Positions 43,108 through 53,393 of a stretch of 64,000 nt of DNA are shown piece after piece. A program made the translations under genes and the position numbers. The notes under the pieces are model-generated. The model was not told where the DNA came from and did no database searches. It worked only from the letters and a program-made list of their open reading frames with translations. The DNA is from Metapseudomonas boanensis (GTDB lineage: Bacteria > Pseudomonadota > Gammaproteobacteria > Pseudomonadales > Pseudomonadaceae), in contig NZ_JAGTIS010000010.1 of NCBI RefSeq assembly GCF_018704125.1, positions 1-64,000 of the forward strand, given 5' to 3'. The stretch's first letter is position 1. Every line of letters begins with the position of its first letter.

Positions 43108-44550
43108 GTGACTGAGAAACGCTTCGACAACTACATCGGCGGGGAATGGGTGGCCGGCAGCGGCTACTCGCGCAACATCAACCCCTCCGACCTCTCCGAT
43201 TGCCTGGGCGAGTACGCCCAGGCCGACACCGCCCAGGTGGCCCAGGCCATCGAGGCGGCCCGTGCGGCCTTCCCGGCCTGGTCGGTGTCCGGCATCCAGG
43301 CCCGCGCCGACGCCCTGGACAAGGTCGGCAGCGAGATCCTCGCTCGTCGCGAAGAGCTGGGCACCCTGCTGGCGCGGGAAGAGGGCAAGACCCTGCCCGA
43401 AGCCATTGGCGAGGTCAGCCGCGCCGGCAACATCTTCAAGTTCTTCGCCGGTGAATGCCTGCGCCTGGCCGGTGAAGTCCTGCCCTCGGTGCGCCCCGGC
43501 GTCTCGGTGGAAGTCACCCGCGAACCCCTGGGCGTGATCGGCCTGATCACTCCCTGGAACTTCCCCATCGCCATCCCGGCCTGGAAGATCGCCCCGGCTC
43601 TGGCCTACGGCAACTGCGTGGTGTTCAAACCGGCCGATCTGGTGCCGGGAAGCGCCTGGGCCCTGGCCGAGATCATCTCTCGCGCCGGTTTCCCCGCCGG
43701 GGTGTTCAACCTGGTGATGGGCAGTGGCCGCGTGGTCGGCGAGGCGATGGTCAATGACAACCGCGTCGACGGCATCAGCTTCACCGGCTCCGTCGGTGTT
43801 GGCCGCAGCATCGCCGCCACCTGTGTCGCCCGTGGTGCCAAGGTGCAGCTGGAGATGGGCGGCAAGAATCCGCAGGTAATCCTCGACGACGCCGACCTCA
43901 AGACCGCCGTCGAACTCGCCGTGCAAAGCGCCTTCTACTCCACCGGCCAGCGCTGCACCGCCAGCAGCCGCTTGATCGTCACCGCCGGCATCCACGACCG
44001 CTTCGTCGAGGCCATGGCCGAACGCATGCGTGCCATCCGCGTGGGGCATGCCCTGCATAGCGGCATCGACATCGGTCCGGTGGTGTCCCAGGCCCAGTTG
44101 GAGCAGGACCTGCGCTACATCGACATCGGCCGCGACGAAGGCGCGCGCCTGGTGGCCGGTGGCGAGCGGGTGATCTGCGATACCGACGGCTACTTCCTCG
44201 CCCCGGCCCTGTTCGCCGACAGCCATGAAGGCATGCGCATCAGCCGCGAGGAGATCTTCGGCCCGGTGGCCAACGTCATCCGCGTCGCCGGCTATGAAGA
44301 GGCGCTGGCGCTGGCCAACGACACCGAGTTCGGCCTTTCGGCCGGCATCGCCACCACTTCGCTCAAGTACGCCAACCACTTCAAGCGTCACGCCCAGGCC
44401 GGAATGGTCATGGTCAATCTGCCCACTGCCGGGGTGGATTACCACGTGCCATTCGGTGGCCGCAAAGGTTCGTCCTATGGCCCGCGCGAGCAGGGGCGGT
44501 ACGCCCAGGAGTTCTACACCACGGTGAAGACCAGCTACATCGGCGCCTGA
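43108..44550 (+). CDS. 2-oxoglutarate semialdehyde dehydrogenase
   Basis: A 480-residue aldehyde dehydrogenase that would oxidise KdgD's product to 2-oxoglutarate with NAD(P)+, feeding the TCA cycle. Asn151 (TPWNFP), general base Glu249 (LEMGGKNP) and nucleophile Cys283 (GQRCTASS) are in place. GTG start after CAGGAGAAGG, 21 nt after kdgD. The specific substrate is inferred from the neighbours. Confidence 0.92.
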   Translation: MTEKRFDNYIGGEWVAGSGYSRNINPSDLSDCLGEYAQADTAQVAQAIEAARAAFPAWSVSGIQARADALDKVGSEILARREELGTLLAREEGKTLPEAIGEVSRAGNIFKFFAGECLRLAGEVLPSVRPGVSVEVTREPLGVIGLITPWNFPIAIPAWKIAPALAYGNCVVFKPADLVPGSAWALAEIISRAGFPAGVFNLVMGSGRVVGEAMVNDNRVDGISFTGSVGVGRSIAATCVARGAKVQLEMGGKNPQVILDDADLKTAVELAVQSAFYSTGQRCTASSRLIVTAGIHDRFVEAMAERMRAIRVGHALHSGIDIGPVVSQAQLEQDLRYIDIGRDEGARLVAGGERVICDTDGYFLAPALFADSHEGMRISREEIFGPVANVIRVAGYEEALALANDTEFGLSAGIATTSLKYANHFKRHAQAGMVMVNLPTAGVDYHVPFGGRKGSSYGPREQGRYAQEFYTTVKTSYIGA

Positions 44551-44625
44551 TCCAGCGCGGGGAAATGGATGTCCCCGCGAACCCTTATGGACTACCGGCA
44601 TAAAAACAAGCACAGGTAGGAATTC

Positions 44626-45897
44626 ATGAAGATCAAACGAGTCAGAGTCACCCCCATCGCATTCCGCGATGCACCGCTACTCAATGCCAGCGGCATCCAC
44701 GAGCCTTTCGCGCTGCGCTCGATCATCGAGGTCGAAAGCGACAACGGTCACATCGGCCTCGGCGAGAGCTACGGCGATGCCCCGGTACTGACCGTCCTCA
44801 TGGCCATGCAGGACAGCCTGGTCGGCCTGGATCCCTTTGACCTGAACGGGCTGCGCGCCCGAGTCATCAAGACCGTGGCTGCCTTTGGCCCGGCCGAAGC
44901 CGGTGCCGAACTGGCTCCTGGCTCCCACCCGAGCAAACAGGTGGCCAATGCCTATTCCGCCTTCGAAGTGGCCTTCCTCGACCTGCAGGCGCGCTCACTG
45001 AACATGCCTTTGGTGGACCTGCTCGGCGGCGCCGTGCGCACCGAGGTGCCCTTCAGCGCCTACCTCTTCTTCAAGTACGCCGAGCACATCGACGCGCCCT
45101 ACGCGCCGGACTCCTGGGGTGAGGCCCTCTCCGAGGCGCAGATCGTCGCCCAGGCCGCGCGCATGATCGAAGCTCATGGTTTCCAGAGCATCAAGCTGAA
45201 GGCCGGCGCCCTGCAGCCGGAACATGAAGTGGCCTGCATCAAGGCGCTGAAGAAGGCCTTCCCGAACCACCCGCTGCGCATCGACCCCAATGGCAACTGG
45301 TCGCTGGACACCGCGCTGCGCATGGCCGAGCTGCTCGGCGACGACCTGCAGTACTACGAAGACCCCACCCCGGGCCTGGAAGGCATGGCCGAGCTGCACC
45401 GGCGCACCGGCGTGCCGCTGGCCACCAACATGGTGGTCACCGACTTCGACGAGTTCCGCCGCAGCGTGGCGCTGAACAGCGTGCAGATCGTCCTCGCCGA
45501 CCACCACTACTGGGGCGGCCTGCGCGATACCCAGGTGCTGGCGCGGATGTGCGACACCTTCGGCCTCGGCCTGTCGATGCACTCCAACTCGCATCTGGGC
45601 ATCAGCCTGATGGCCATGGCCCACGTAGCCGCCTCCGTACCGAACCTGACTTACGCCTGCGACACCCACTACCCGTGGCAGGAGGAGGACGAGGAGGTCA
45701 TCAAGGGCGGCAAGCTACCGATCCGCAATGGCTGCGTCAGCATCACCCGCGCCCCGGGCCTGGGCGTGGAACTGGACCAGGACCAGTTGGCCAGGCTCCA
45801 TGAGCAATTCCTTTCCATCGACATCCGAAGCCGTGACGACGCACGGCAGATGCGCAAATACGACCCAGCCTGGAAGATCAAAAAGCCGAGGTTCTGA
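44626..45897 (+). CDS. Glucarate dehydratase-family enolase-superfamily protein (GudX-like)
   Basis: A 423-residue enolase-superfamily protein with the glucarate dehydratase residue set: Lys190-x-Lys192 (IKLKAG), metal ligands Asp220 and Glu245 (DPNGNW, YYEDP), Asn268 (TNMVVTDF) and the His319 base (SMHSNSHLG). It is about 25 residues shorter than the second paralogue at 47382 and differs from it through most of its length. It resembles GudX-type relatives, whose role is uncertain in E. coli. Here the intact active site argues for an enzyme, perhaps with a different epimer preference or as a second glucarate dehydratase. Confidence 0.85.
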   Translation: MKIKRVRVTPIAFRDAPLLNASGIHEPFALRSIIEVESDNGHIGLGESYGDAPVLTVLMAMQDSLVGLDPFDLNGLRARVIKTVAAFGPAEAGAELAPGSHPSKQVANAYSAFEVAFLDLQARSLNMPLVDLLGGAVRTEVPFSAYLFFKYAEHIDAPYAPDSWGEALSEAQIVAQAARMIEAHGFQSIKLKAGALQPEHEVACIKALKKAFPNHPLRIDPNGNWSLDTALRMAELLGDDLQYYEDPTPGLEGMAELHRRTGVPLATNMVVTDFDEFRRSVALNSVQIVLADHHYWGGLRDTQVLARMCDTFGLGLSMHSNSHLGISLMAMAHVAASVPNLTYACDTHYPWQEEDEEVIKGGKLPIRNGCVSITRAPGLGVELDQDQLARLHEQFLSIDIRSRDDARQMRKYDPAWKIKKPRF

Positions 45898-45986
45898 ACC
45901 ACATCCGCTGCCTGCGGAATGACACGCAACCCTCGCGCGGCAACCCGCGCGAGCTCTTCGACAAGAACAATTCAGAGAGAAGAACC

Positions 45987-47363
45987 ATGGGCGAAGTACT
46001 GAAGCAAACCCGTGTGCGTTACCTGATCCTGCTCATGCTGTTCCTGGTGACCACGATCAACTACGCCGATCGCGCCACCATTTCCATCGCCGGCTCCGCC
46101 ATTCAGAAGGAGCTCGGCATCGACGCCGTCATGCTCGGCTATATCTTTTCCGCCTTCGGTTGGGCCTACGTGCTCGGCCAGATTCCGGGTGGCTGGCTGC
46201 TGGATCGCTTCGGCTCCAAGCGCGTCTACGCCTTCAGCATCTTCACCTGGTCGGTGTTCACCCTCCTGCAGGGCTTCGTCGACATGGTGCCGATCGCCTG
46301 GTCGGTGGCGACCCTGTTCCTGCTGCGCTTCCTGGTGGGCTTCGCCGAGGCGCCGTCCTTCCCGGGCAATGCGCGCATAGTCGCCGCCTGGTTCCCCACC
46401 GCCGAACGCGGCACCGCATCGGCGATCTTCAACTCCGCCCAGTACTTCGCCACGGTGATCTTCGCCCCGCTGATGGGCTGGATCGTCCATAGCCTGGGCT
46501 GGGAGCATGTGTTCATCGTCATGGGCACCATCGGGATCCTGTTCTCCGGGGTGTGGCTGAAGTTCATCTACAACCCCAAGGAACACCCGCTGATCAACCA
46601 GGCGGAAATCGACCACATCGCCAGCAACGGTGCCCTGGTGGACATGGACCAGAACCGTCGCCAGCCGGGCAACGGCCCGACGTGGGATCACATCAAGCAA
46701 CTGGTGAGCAATCGCATGATGGCCGGCATCTACCTGGGCCAGTTCTGCATCAACGCGCTCACCTACTTCTTCCTCACCTGGTTCCCGGTGTACCTGGTGC
46801 AGGAGCGCGGCATGACCATCCTCAAGGCGGGCATCATCGCCTCGCTGCCGGCCATCTGCGGCTTCATCGGCGGTGTGCTCGGCGGTGTGCTCTCCGACTG
46901 GTTGCTGCGTCGCGGCCACTCCCTCAGCGTGGCGCGCAAGACCCCGATCGTCAGCGGCATGCTGCTGTCCATGACCATGATCCTGTGCAACTACGTGGAT
47001 GCCGACTGGATGGTGGTGGGTTTCATGGCCCTGGCGTTCTTCGGCAAGGGCATCGGCGCCCTCGGCTGGGCGGTGATGTCGGATACCGCGCCCAAGCAGA
47101 TCGCGGGCCTGGCCGGCGGCATCTTCAATACCTGCGGCAACCTGTCGTCCATTACCACCCCGATCGTCATCGGCTACATCATCGCTGCCACCGGCTCCTT
47201 CAAGTGGGCCCTGGTGTTCGTCGGCATCAATGCCTTCCTTGCCGCCTTCAGCTACCTGTTCATCGTCGGCGAGATCAAGCGTGTGGAACTCAAGGGCGTA
47301 AAGCCCGAAACCGGTGATACGGCGGCCGCTTCCGAAGCCCCCGCCGCCAGCCCGGTCCGTTAA
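45987..47363 (+). CDS. gudP: MFS hexarate transporter (GudP-like)
   Basis: A 458-residue, 12-helix major facilitator of the anion:cation symporter group, the expected proton-coupled importer of D-glucarate and galactarate. It begins TRVRYLILLMLFLVTTINYADR, the family's typical first helix with the NYADR signature. The central loop (PKEHPLINQAEIDHI) separates two six-helix halves. It lies between the two glucarate dehydratase-type genes. The substrate is inferred from context. Confidence 0.9.
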   Translation: MGEVLKQTRVRYLILLMLFLVTTINYADRATISIAGSAIQKELGIDAVMLGYIFSAFGWAYVLGQIPGGWLLDRFGSKRVYAFSIFTWSVFTLLQGFVDMVPIAWSVATLFLLRFLVGFAEAPSFPGNARIVAAWFPTAERGTASAIFNSAQYFATVIFAPLMGWIVHSLGWEHVFIVMGTIGILFSGVWLKFIYNPKEHPLINQAEIDHIASNGALVDMDQNRRQPGNGPTWDHIKQLVSNRMMAGIYLGQFCINALTYFFLTWFPVYLVQERGMTILKAGIIASLPAICGFIGGVLGGVLSDWLLRRGHSLSVARKTPIVSGMLLSMTMILCNYVDADWMVVGFMALAFFGKGIGALGWAVMSDTAPKQIAGLAGGIFNTCGNLSSITTPIVIGYIIAATGSFKWALVFVGINAFLAAFSYLFIVGEIKRVELKGVKPETGDTAAASEAPAASPVR

Positions 47364-47381
47364 CCCGAGAAGGACAGCAAG

Positions 47382-48728
47382 ATGACTCAGCACCCACTGC
47401 CTAGCAGCACCCCGCGCATTACCGAGCTCACCGTCGTACCGGTGGCCGGTCAGGACAGCATGCTGCTCAACCTCAGCGGCGCCCACGGCCCGTACTTCAC
47501 CCGCAACGTGGTGATCCTGAAGGACAACGCCGGCCACGTCGGCGTGGGCGAAGTGCCCGGCGGTGAAGCCATCCGCCAGACCCTGGAGGATGCCCGCACC
47601 CTGCTGGTCGGCCAGTCCATCGGCCACTACCAGCACCTGCTCAACCAGGTGCGCCGAGCCTTCGCGGATCGCGATGCCGGCGGCCGGGGTCTGCAGACCT
47701 TTGACCTGCGCATCGCCATCCATGCCGTCACCGCCCTGGAGGCAGCCCTGCTCGACCTGCTCGGCCAGCACCTGGAAGTGCCGGTGGCGGCCCTGCTGGG
47801 CGAAGGCCAGCAACGCGACGAGGTGGAGATGCTTGGCTACCTGTTCTACGTCGGCGACCGCAACAAGACCGACCTCGGCTACCGCAGCGAGGCAGAGGCC
47901 GACGACGCCTGGTTCCGCCGACGCAACGAAGAGGCGCTGACCCCCGAGGCGGTGGTGCGCCTGGCCGAGGCCGCCCACGCCCGCTATGGATTCAATGACT
48001 TCAAGCTCAAGGGCGGCGTACTGCGCGGTGAAGAGGAAATCGAGGCGGTGACCGCCCTGGCCGAGCGCTTCCCCGAAGCGCGCATCACCCTCGACCCGAA
48101 CGGCGCCTGGTCCCTCAAGGAAGCCATCGCCCTGTGCCGCGACCAGCACCATGTACTGGCCTACGCCGAAGACCCCTGCGGCGCCGAGAACGGCTATTCC
48201 GGCCGCGAAGTGATGGCCGAATTCCGCCGCGCCACCGGCCTGCCCACTGCCACCAACATGATCGCCACCGACTGGCGCCAGATGGGCCACGCCATCTCCC
48301 TGCAGTCGGTGGACATCCCCCTGGCCGACCCGCATTTCTGGACCATGCAGGGCTCGGTGCGGGTGGCGCAGATGTGCAATGACTGGGGCCTGACCTGGGG
48401 CTCGCATTCCAACAACCACTTCGACATCTCGCTGGCGATGTTCACCCACGTCGCCGCGGCGGCGCCGGGCAAGATCACCGCCATCGACACCCACTGGATC
48501 TGGCAGGACGGCCAGCGCCTGACGAAGGAGCCGCTGCGCATCAATGGCGGCAAGGTCAAGGTGCCGGAGAAGCCGGGCCTGGGGGTGGAGCTGGACATGG
48601 ATGAACTGGCCAGGGCCCACGAGCTCTACAAGACAAAGGGCCTGGGCGCCCGCGACGATGCGGTGGCCATGCAGTACCTGGTGCCGAACTGGACCTTCAA
48701 CAACAAGCGCCCCTGCCTGGTGCGCTGA
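47382..48728 (+). CDS. gudD: D-glucarate dehydratase
   Basis: A 448-residue enzyme converting D-glucarate (and L-idarate) to 5-keto-4-deoxy-D-glucarate (EC 4.2.1.40). The full catalytic set lies three positions beyond E. coli numbering: Lys208/Lys210 (FKLKGG), Asp238 (DPNGAW), Glu263, Asn292 (TNMIATDW), His342 (SHSNNHF) and Asp369. Length matches the canonical enzyme. 18 nt after gudP. Confidence 0.94.
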   Translation: MTQHPLPSSTPRITELTVVPVAGQDSMLLNLSGAHGPYFTRNVVILKDNAGHVGVGEVPGGEAIRQTLEDARTLLVGQSIGHYQHLLNQVRRAFADRDAGGRGLQTFDLRIAIHAVTALEAALLDLLGQHLEVPVAALLGEGQQRDEVEMLGYLFYVGDRNKTDLGYRSEAEADDAWFRRRNEEALTPEAVVRLAEAAHARYGFNDFKLKGGVLRGEEEIEAVTALAERFPEARITLDPNGAWSLKEAIALCRDQHHVLAYAEDPCGAENGYSGREVMAEFRRATGLPTATNMIATDWRQMGHAISLQSVDIPLADPHFWTMQGSVRVAQMCNDWGLTWGSHSNNHFDISLAMFTHVAAAAPGKITAIDTHWIWQDGQRLTKEPLRINGGKVKVPEKPGLGVELDMDELARAHELYKTKGLGARDDAVAMQYLVPNWTFNNKRPCLVR

Positions 48729-48811
48729 ATTTCCAGCCGTATCACCAACCCGTTTGGTGGGCTTCAGCCCACCGCCGATGCTTGAACTAGAGAACAACAA
48801 CGGAGTCAGCC

Positions 48812-50368
48812 ATGCAGTTGATCCAACACCAGGACTCCCCGCGCCACGTACGCCTGCACCCGGACGACAACGTCGCCATCGTCGTCAACGAGCAGGGCGT
48901 GGCCGAAGGCGGCCAGTTCCCCGATGGCCTGGTCACCCGTGAAGCCATTCCCCAGAGCCACAAGGTCACTCTGGTCGACATCCCCGCCGGCGGTGCCGTG
49001 TTGCGCTATGGCACCGTCATCGGCCATGCCCTGCGGGAAATTCCCCGTGGCAGCTGGGTGCGCGAGGAGCTGCTGAGCATTCCCGAGGCCCCGGAGCTGG
49101 ACCACCTGCCCATGGCCACTGCCTTGCCGCTGACCCTGGCGGAGCTTCCCGGCTACACCTTCGAAGGCTTCCGCAATCCGGATGGCAGCGTCGGCACCCG
49201 CAATATCCTCGGCGTCACCACCACCGTGCAGTGCGTCACCGGCGTGCTGGACCACTGCGTGGAACGGGTGCGCAAGGAGGTCCTGCCGAAGTACCCGAAC
49301 GTCGATGACGTGGTGGCCCTGACCCACAGCTACGGCTGCGGTGTGGCGATCAACGCACCGGATGCGGTGATCCCGATCCGCACCCTGCACAACATCGCCC
49401 GCAATCCCAACCTCGGCGGACAGGCGCTGGTGATCGGCCTCGGTTGCGAGAAGCTCCAGGCCGAGCAACTGATGCCGGGCGACGAACTCACCGCAGGCCA
49501 GGACGAGGAAGCCTGGCTGTTCCGCCTGCAGGATTCGGCCAGCGGCTTCGCCGGTATGGTCGAGCAGATCATGGGCATGATCGAAGACCGCCTGAAGGTG
49601 CTCGACCAACGCCGTCGGGAAACCTGCCCGGCCTCCGAGCTGGTGCTGGGCATGCAGTGCGGCGGCAGCGACGCCTTCTCTGGCGTCACCGCCAATCCGG
49701 CCCTGGGCGTGGCCGCCGACCTGCTGGTGCGCGCCGGCGCCACCGTGATGTTCTCGGAGAACACCGAGGTTCGCGATGGCATTCACCTGCTCACCCCACG
49801 CGCAGCGACCCCGGAAGTGGCCCAGGCGCTGGTGCGGGAAATGGACTGGTACGACCGCTACCTCGCCCGGGGCATGGCCGATCGCAGCGCCAACACCACC
49901 CCCGGCAACAAGAAGGGCGGGCTGAACAACATCGTCGAGAAGGCCATGGGTTCCATCGCCAAATCCGGCAACAGCGCCATCGCTGGCGTCGTCGCTCCCG
50001 GCGAGCGCGTACGTGGCAAAGGGCTGCAGTACTGCGCCACTCCGGCCAGCGACTTCATCTGCGGCACCCTGCAACTGGCGGCGGGCATGAACCTCCATGT
50101 CTTCACCACCGGGCGGGGCACGCCCTACGGCCTGGCCATGGTGCCGGTGATCAAGGTCTCCACCCGCACCCAACTGGCCGAGCGCTGGCCGGACCTGATC
50201 GACGTCGACGCCGGGCGCATCACCTCCGGCCGTATCACCCTCGAAGAACTGGGCTGGGAGCTGTTCCGCTACTACCTGGATGTGGCCAGCGGCAAGGAGC
50301 ACACCTGGGCCGAGAAGCATCGGCTGCACAACGATCTGACCCTGTTCAACCCGGCTCCGGTAACCTGA
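48812..50368 (+). CDS. garD: Galactarate dehydratase
   Basis: A 518-residue iron-dependent lyase of the UxaA/GarD family (EC 4.2.1.42) that turns galactarate into 5-keto-4-deoxyglucarate, the substrate of KdgD. The N-terminal SAF-like domain (residues 15-80) is followed by the catalytic region with [27 protein letters not shown] and GLGCE motifs. The 83-nt gap after gudD contains a GGTGGGC/GCCCACC hairpin (48756-48773) without a T tract, possibly an mRNA-processing element. Confidence 0.92.
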   Translation: MQLIQHQDSPRHVRLHPDDNVAIVVNEQGVAEGGQFPDGLVTREAIPQSHKVTLVDIPAGGAVLRYGTVIGHALREIPRGSWVREELLSIPEAPELDHLPMATALPLTLAELPGYTFEGFRNPDGSVGTRNILGVTTTVQCVTGVLDHCVERVRKEVLPKYPNVDDVVALTHSYGCGVAINAPDAVIPIRTLHNIARNPNLGGQALVIGLGCEKLQAEQLMPGDELTAGQDEEAWLFRLQDSASGFAGMVEQIMGMIEDRLKVLDQRRRETCPASELVLGMQCGGSDAFSGVTANPALGVAADLLVRAGATVMFSENTEVRDGIHLLTPRAATPEVAQALVREMDWYDRYLARGMADRSANTTPGNKKGGLNNIVEKAMGSIAKSGNSAIAGVVAPGERVRGKGLQYCATPASDFICGTLQLAAGMNLHVFTTGRGTPYGLAMVPVIKVSTRTQLAERWPDLIDVDAGRITSGRITLEELGWELFRYYLDVASGKEHTWAEKHRLHNDLTLFNPAPVT

Positions 50369-50396
50369 GCCGTCCATGTCGACTGGGAGAGCCCGG

Positions 50397-51335
50397 ATGG
50401 AACCCAAGGTCCTTCACATCGGCCCGCTGACCGAGCGCTTCAACCAGCGCCTGGCCGACGAGCACGAGGTCGTGCAGCTGTGGCGGCAGGGTGATGCCCT
50501 GGCCTATCTCGACGAGCACGGCGGCCAATTCGATGTCGTCGTGACGTCGGCGCGCATCGGCTACTCCGCCGACATGTTGGAGCGCATGCCCAGTGTGCGT
50601 GCCATCTGCAGCTTCGGCGTCGGCTATGACGCCATAGCCGTGGACGAAGCGCGCTTACGTGGCATCCAGGTCAGCTACACCCCGGATGTGCTCAACGACT
50701 GCGTCGCCGATCTGGCCATGGGCCTCCTGATCGACTGCGCGCGGCGCATCAGCGCTGCCGACCGCTTCGTCCGCGCCGGCCTCTGGCCGGCCGGTCACTT
50801 CCCCCAGGCTCGCAAGGTCAGCGGCAAGCGCCTGGGCATTGTCGGCCTCGGCCGTATCGGCAAGGACGTGGCGCGTCGCGCCAGTGGCTTCGATATGCCG
50901 GTGCGCTACCACAATCGCCGACAGGACGCCGACAGCCCCTACGGCTTCGAGTCCGACCTGCTGGCGCTGGCGCGCTGGGCGGATTTCCTGGTGCTGACCT
51001 GCCCGGGCGGCGCGGCCACTCATCACCTGATTTCGGCACCGGTGCTCGACGCGCTGGGGCCGCAGGGCATCCTCATCAATGTCGCCCGTGGTTCGGTGGT
51101 GGACGAAGCCGCCCTGGTCGCGGCCCTGGTGGAAGGCCGCCTGGGCGGCGCCGGCCTGGACGTATTCGAAGCTGAACCGCGGGTGCCGGAGGCGCTGTTG
51201 GGGCTGGATAACGTGGTACTGGCGCCGCATATCGGCAGCGGCACCGAAGAAACCCGACAGCAGATGGAGGAGCTGGTGTTTGCCAACCTGCAGGCTTTCA
51301 TCGAAAAGGGCGAGCTGCTGACCCCGGTGGCCTGA
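50397..51335 (+). CDS. D-isomer-specific 2-hydroxyacid dehydrogenase
   Basis: A 312-residue NAD(P)H-dependent reductase of the glyoxylate/hydroxypyruvate reductase family. Rossmann motif GLGRIGKDVARR is near residue 145. The Arg231 (NVARGSVVDE), Glu (FEAEPRVPE) and His (LAPHIGSG) triad is complete. ATG 50397 has GGGAG at the right distance, while ATG 50376 does not. It ends the hexarate operon, but the glucarate-to-oxoglutarate route needs no such step. It may reduce an overflow or contaminating 2-keto acid. Confidence 0.82.
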   Translation: MEPKVLHIGPLTERFNQRLADEHEVVQLWRQGDALAYLDEHGGQFDVVVTSARIGYSADMLERMPSVRAICSFGVGYDAIAVDEARLRGIQVSYTPDVLNDCVADLAMGLLIDCARRISAADRFVRAGLWPAGHFPQARKVSGKRLGIVGLGRIGKDVARRASGFDMPVRYHNRRQDADSPYGFESDLLALARWADFLVLTCPGGAATHHLISAPVLDALGPQGILINVARGSVVDEAALVAALVEGRLGGAGLDVFEAEPRVPEALLGLDNVVLAPHIGSGTEETRQQMEELVFANLQAFIEKGELLTPVA

Positions 51336-51445
51336 CTCGCCCAAACCCGATAGCGGCGGTCGTCTCGGGCGACCCCCTATGCGGAGTCTCGCCACAAGCG
51401 GGGCTCCGTTTACTCCCCACGTCATTGAACTGCCGACTCGCAGTG

Positions 51446-51477
51446 ACGGCGCACCACGAGTGCGCCGTGATTTTTTT
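51446..51477 (+). terminator. Terminator of the hexarate operon
   Basis: ACGGCGCAC pairs with GTGCGCCGT around CACGA, followed by GA and seven T residues. Confidence 0.85.
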
Positions 51478-51737
51478 GTTTGGACGAGATCGTGAGTTGG
51501 GAGGAGGCAAGACTGTCTTGTGGGAATTCATTTGCGATTGGTGCTCGCCCTGAAACTCCAGCAGGGCCCACCCGCCCTCACCCTCGGCCCCTCTCCCATG
51601 GGGCGAGGGGTGAGCCCAAGCAAGGACTGCGCGCGCTCCTTTGGGAGGGAGAAGGGAGACCAGCGCTTGCTCGCTCGGATTAAAGTCAACGAACTTGGCA
51701 AACAGGACACTAGCTCCTACGAGAGAAAGCCTTGCTC
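51478..51737. other. Intergenic DNA with a C-rich/G-rich inverted repeat
   Basis: The 3' flank of the hexarate operon converging on cobJ. It includes an imperfect palindrome at about 51575-51617 (CCCTCACCCTCGGCCCC facing GGGGCGAGGGGTGAG), of the kind scattered between Pseudomonas genes. The minus-strand open frame here has no gene-like character. Confidence 0.5.
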
Positions 51738-53393
51738 TCAGCGATACCAGCGCGGCGTGTAGACCCACTCGCTGCCATTGGCCTTACTGAACCGCTGGGT
51801 CAATGACGAACCGATGATCACCAGCGTGCGCATGTCTACCTGCTCCGGCTGGAGTTCGCCGAGGCTGGTCACCGTCAGCGCTTCCGCCGGCCGACCGATG
51901 TCGCGGCCGAGGACCACCACGGTCTCTGGACGGCGATGGCGGGCGACGATTTCCAGTGCGCGGCCGAGCTGCCAGGGGCGGGCCTTGGAGATCGGGTTGT
52001 AGAAGGCCATTGCCAGGTCAGCGGCGGCAGCGTGGTCGAGGCGCTGCTCGATCACCTCCCATGGCTTGAGGTTGTCCGACAGCGACAGCAGGCAGAAATC
52101 ATGGCCCAGCGGCGCGCCGGCCTTGGCGGCAGTGGCCAGGGCCGCAGAGACGCCCGGGAACACCTGGAGCTCGACGCGTTGCCAGTCTGGATCGTCGGAC
52201 TCGTGCAGCGCTTCCAGTACGGCGGCAGCCATGGCGAACACGCCCGGGTCGCCGGATGACACCACCACCACGCGGCGTCCGCTGGCGGCCAGTTCGAAGG
52301 CGTGGCGGGCGCGCTGCATTTCTTCGCGGTTATCAGTGCAATGCAGCACCTGCTCCGGGCGGAAGGGGCCGGCCATGCGAACGTAGGTTTCGTAGCCGAG
52401 CAGGTCCTCGGCCTCGTCCAGTGCCTGGCGGGTGGCCGGCACCATGAACTCGGCTGCCCCGGGCCCGAGGCCGACCACGGTCAGGCGTCCGCGCGGCTGG
52501 CCGATGTGGGCCGGGTCCAGCGGTTGTTGCGCGACCAGCAGGCGGATGTCGCCGATCTGCTGGTGCAACGGTGGCAGCGTACTGTCGTCGGTGATGAAGC
52601 GCAGCGGCACTCCAAGCGCTCTAGCGGCGGCGTGCAATTGGCTGTCGGCCATGTACTCGCGTCCGGCGAGCAGGCAGGCCAGCGACAGTGGGGCGAGCCC
52701 GGTGCCGGCCAGAGCCTGGCGTACCGCCTCTGCCGATACCGGGCCATCGACCTGGGCAATCGCCACTTGTGGGTGGATTAGCAGCTCATCACGCTGCGCC
52801 AGGCGATCCTGCGCGGTGATGTGAATAACCCGCTGCGCTTCGTCGGCCAGCGGCAGCCGCGCGGCATCGAGCCAGGGCGCAGTGCCCACGACGCGCACGG
52901 CCTCGCCGCCCAGGAGGTCGGAGACGAAGCGCTTGCCTTGTTCAATGTCCGCCAGCGCATAGCCGGCTGGCGGGTCTAGCAGGCAGGTGCCGAAACGCAA
53001 CTCGCCGCTGGTCGTGATCGCTGGCGCTACTTCCAGCGCGGAAGCGATCTCGCGGGCCATTCGATTGACCCCGCCGAGGCCACCCAACAGCGGCACCACG
53101 GCGCTGCCATCTTCGGCCACGGCGAGCACGGGCGGCTCGGCGCCCTTGCTTGCGAGCAGGGGGGCCAGGGTGCGGATCAGGATGCCGGCTGCGCATAGGC
53201 CGATGATCGGCGTGTCGTTGCGATACAGCTCGCGCAGGGTCTCGCCGAATTCCGCGTATTGGGCATCGGCGCCCTCCACGCGCTGCTCCAGGCCGAGGAT
53301 GCGCGCCTGTGGATAAAGCGTCTGGATGCGCTTCGCAACCGGCAGACCGGCGTTGCCCAGCAGGACGATGGTGGGGGCGTTGTGCGGTTCCAT
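51738..53393 (-). CDS. cobJ: Precorrin-3B C17-methyltransferase fused to a CbiG-like domain
   Basis: A 551-residue fusion in cobalamin ring synthesis. Residues 1-300 resemble CbiG: TPIIGLCAAGILIRTLAPLL and LGGVNRMAREIASALEVAPAITTS, then a CobE-like part ending near LGVPLRFITD. Residues 308-545 are a SAM-dependent tetrapyrrole methylase (LTVVGLGPG, SSGDPGVFAM, AFYNPISKARPWQLG) that methylates C17 with ring contraction. ATG 53393 overlaps the cobI stop (TGATG) and is preferred over GTG 53405. Last gene of the leftward cobGHIJ operon. Confidence 0.92.
   Translation of the reverse strand: MEPHNAPTIVLLGNAGLPVAKRIQTLYPQARILGLEQRVEGADAQYAEFGETLRELYRNDTPIIGLCAAGILIRTLAPLLASKGAEPPVLAVAEDGSAVVPLLGGLGGVNRMAREIASALEVAPAITTSGELRFGTCLLDPPAGYALADIEQGKRFVSDLLGGEAVRVVGTAPWLDAARLPLADEAQRVIHITAQDRLAQRDELLIHPQVAIAQVDGPVSAEAVRQALAGTGLAPLSLACLLAGREYMADSQLHAAARALGVPLRFITDDSTLPPLHQQIGDIRLLVAQQPLDPAHIGQPRGRLTVVGLGPGAAEFMVPATRQALDEAEDLLGYETYVRMAGPFRPEQVLHCTDNREEMQRARHAFELAASGRRVVVVSSGDPGVFAMAAAVLEALHESDDPDWQRVELQVFPGVSAALATAAKAGAPLGHDFCLLSLSDNLKPWEVIEQRLDHAAAADLAMAFYNPISKARPWQLGRALEIVARHRRPETVVVLGRDIGRPAEALTVTSLGELQPEQVDMRTLVIIGSSLTQRFSKANGSEWVYTPRWYR

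Noticed and set aside
51298..51768. 156-residue minus-strand frame between the hexarate operon and cobJ
   Set aside because: It runs through a terminator and an intergenic palindrome and has low-complexity composition. No domain is visible.
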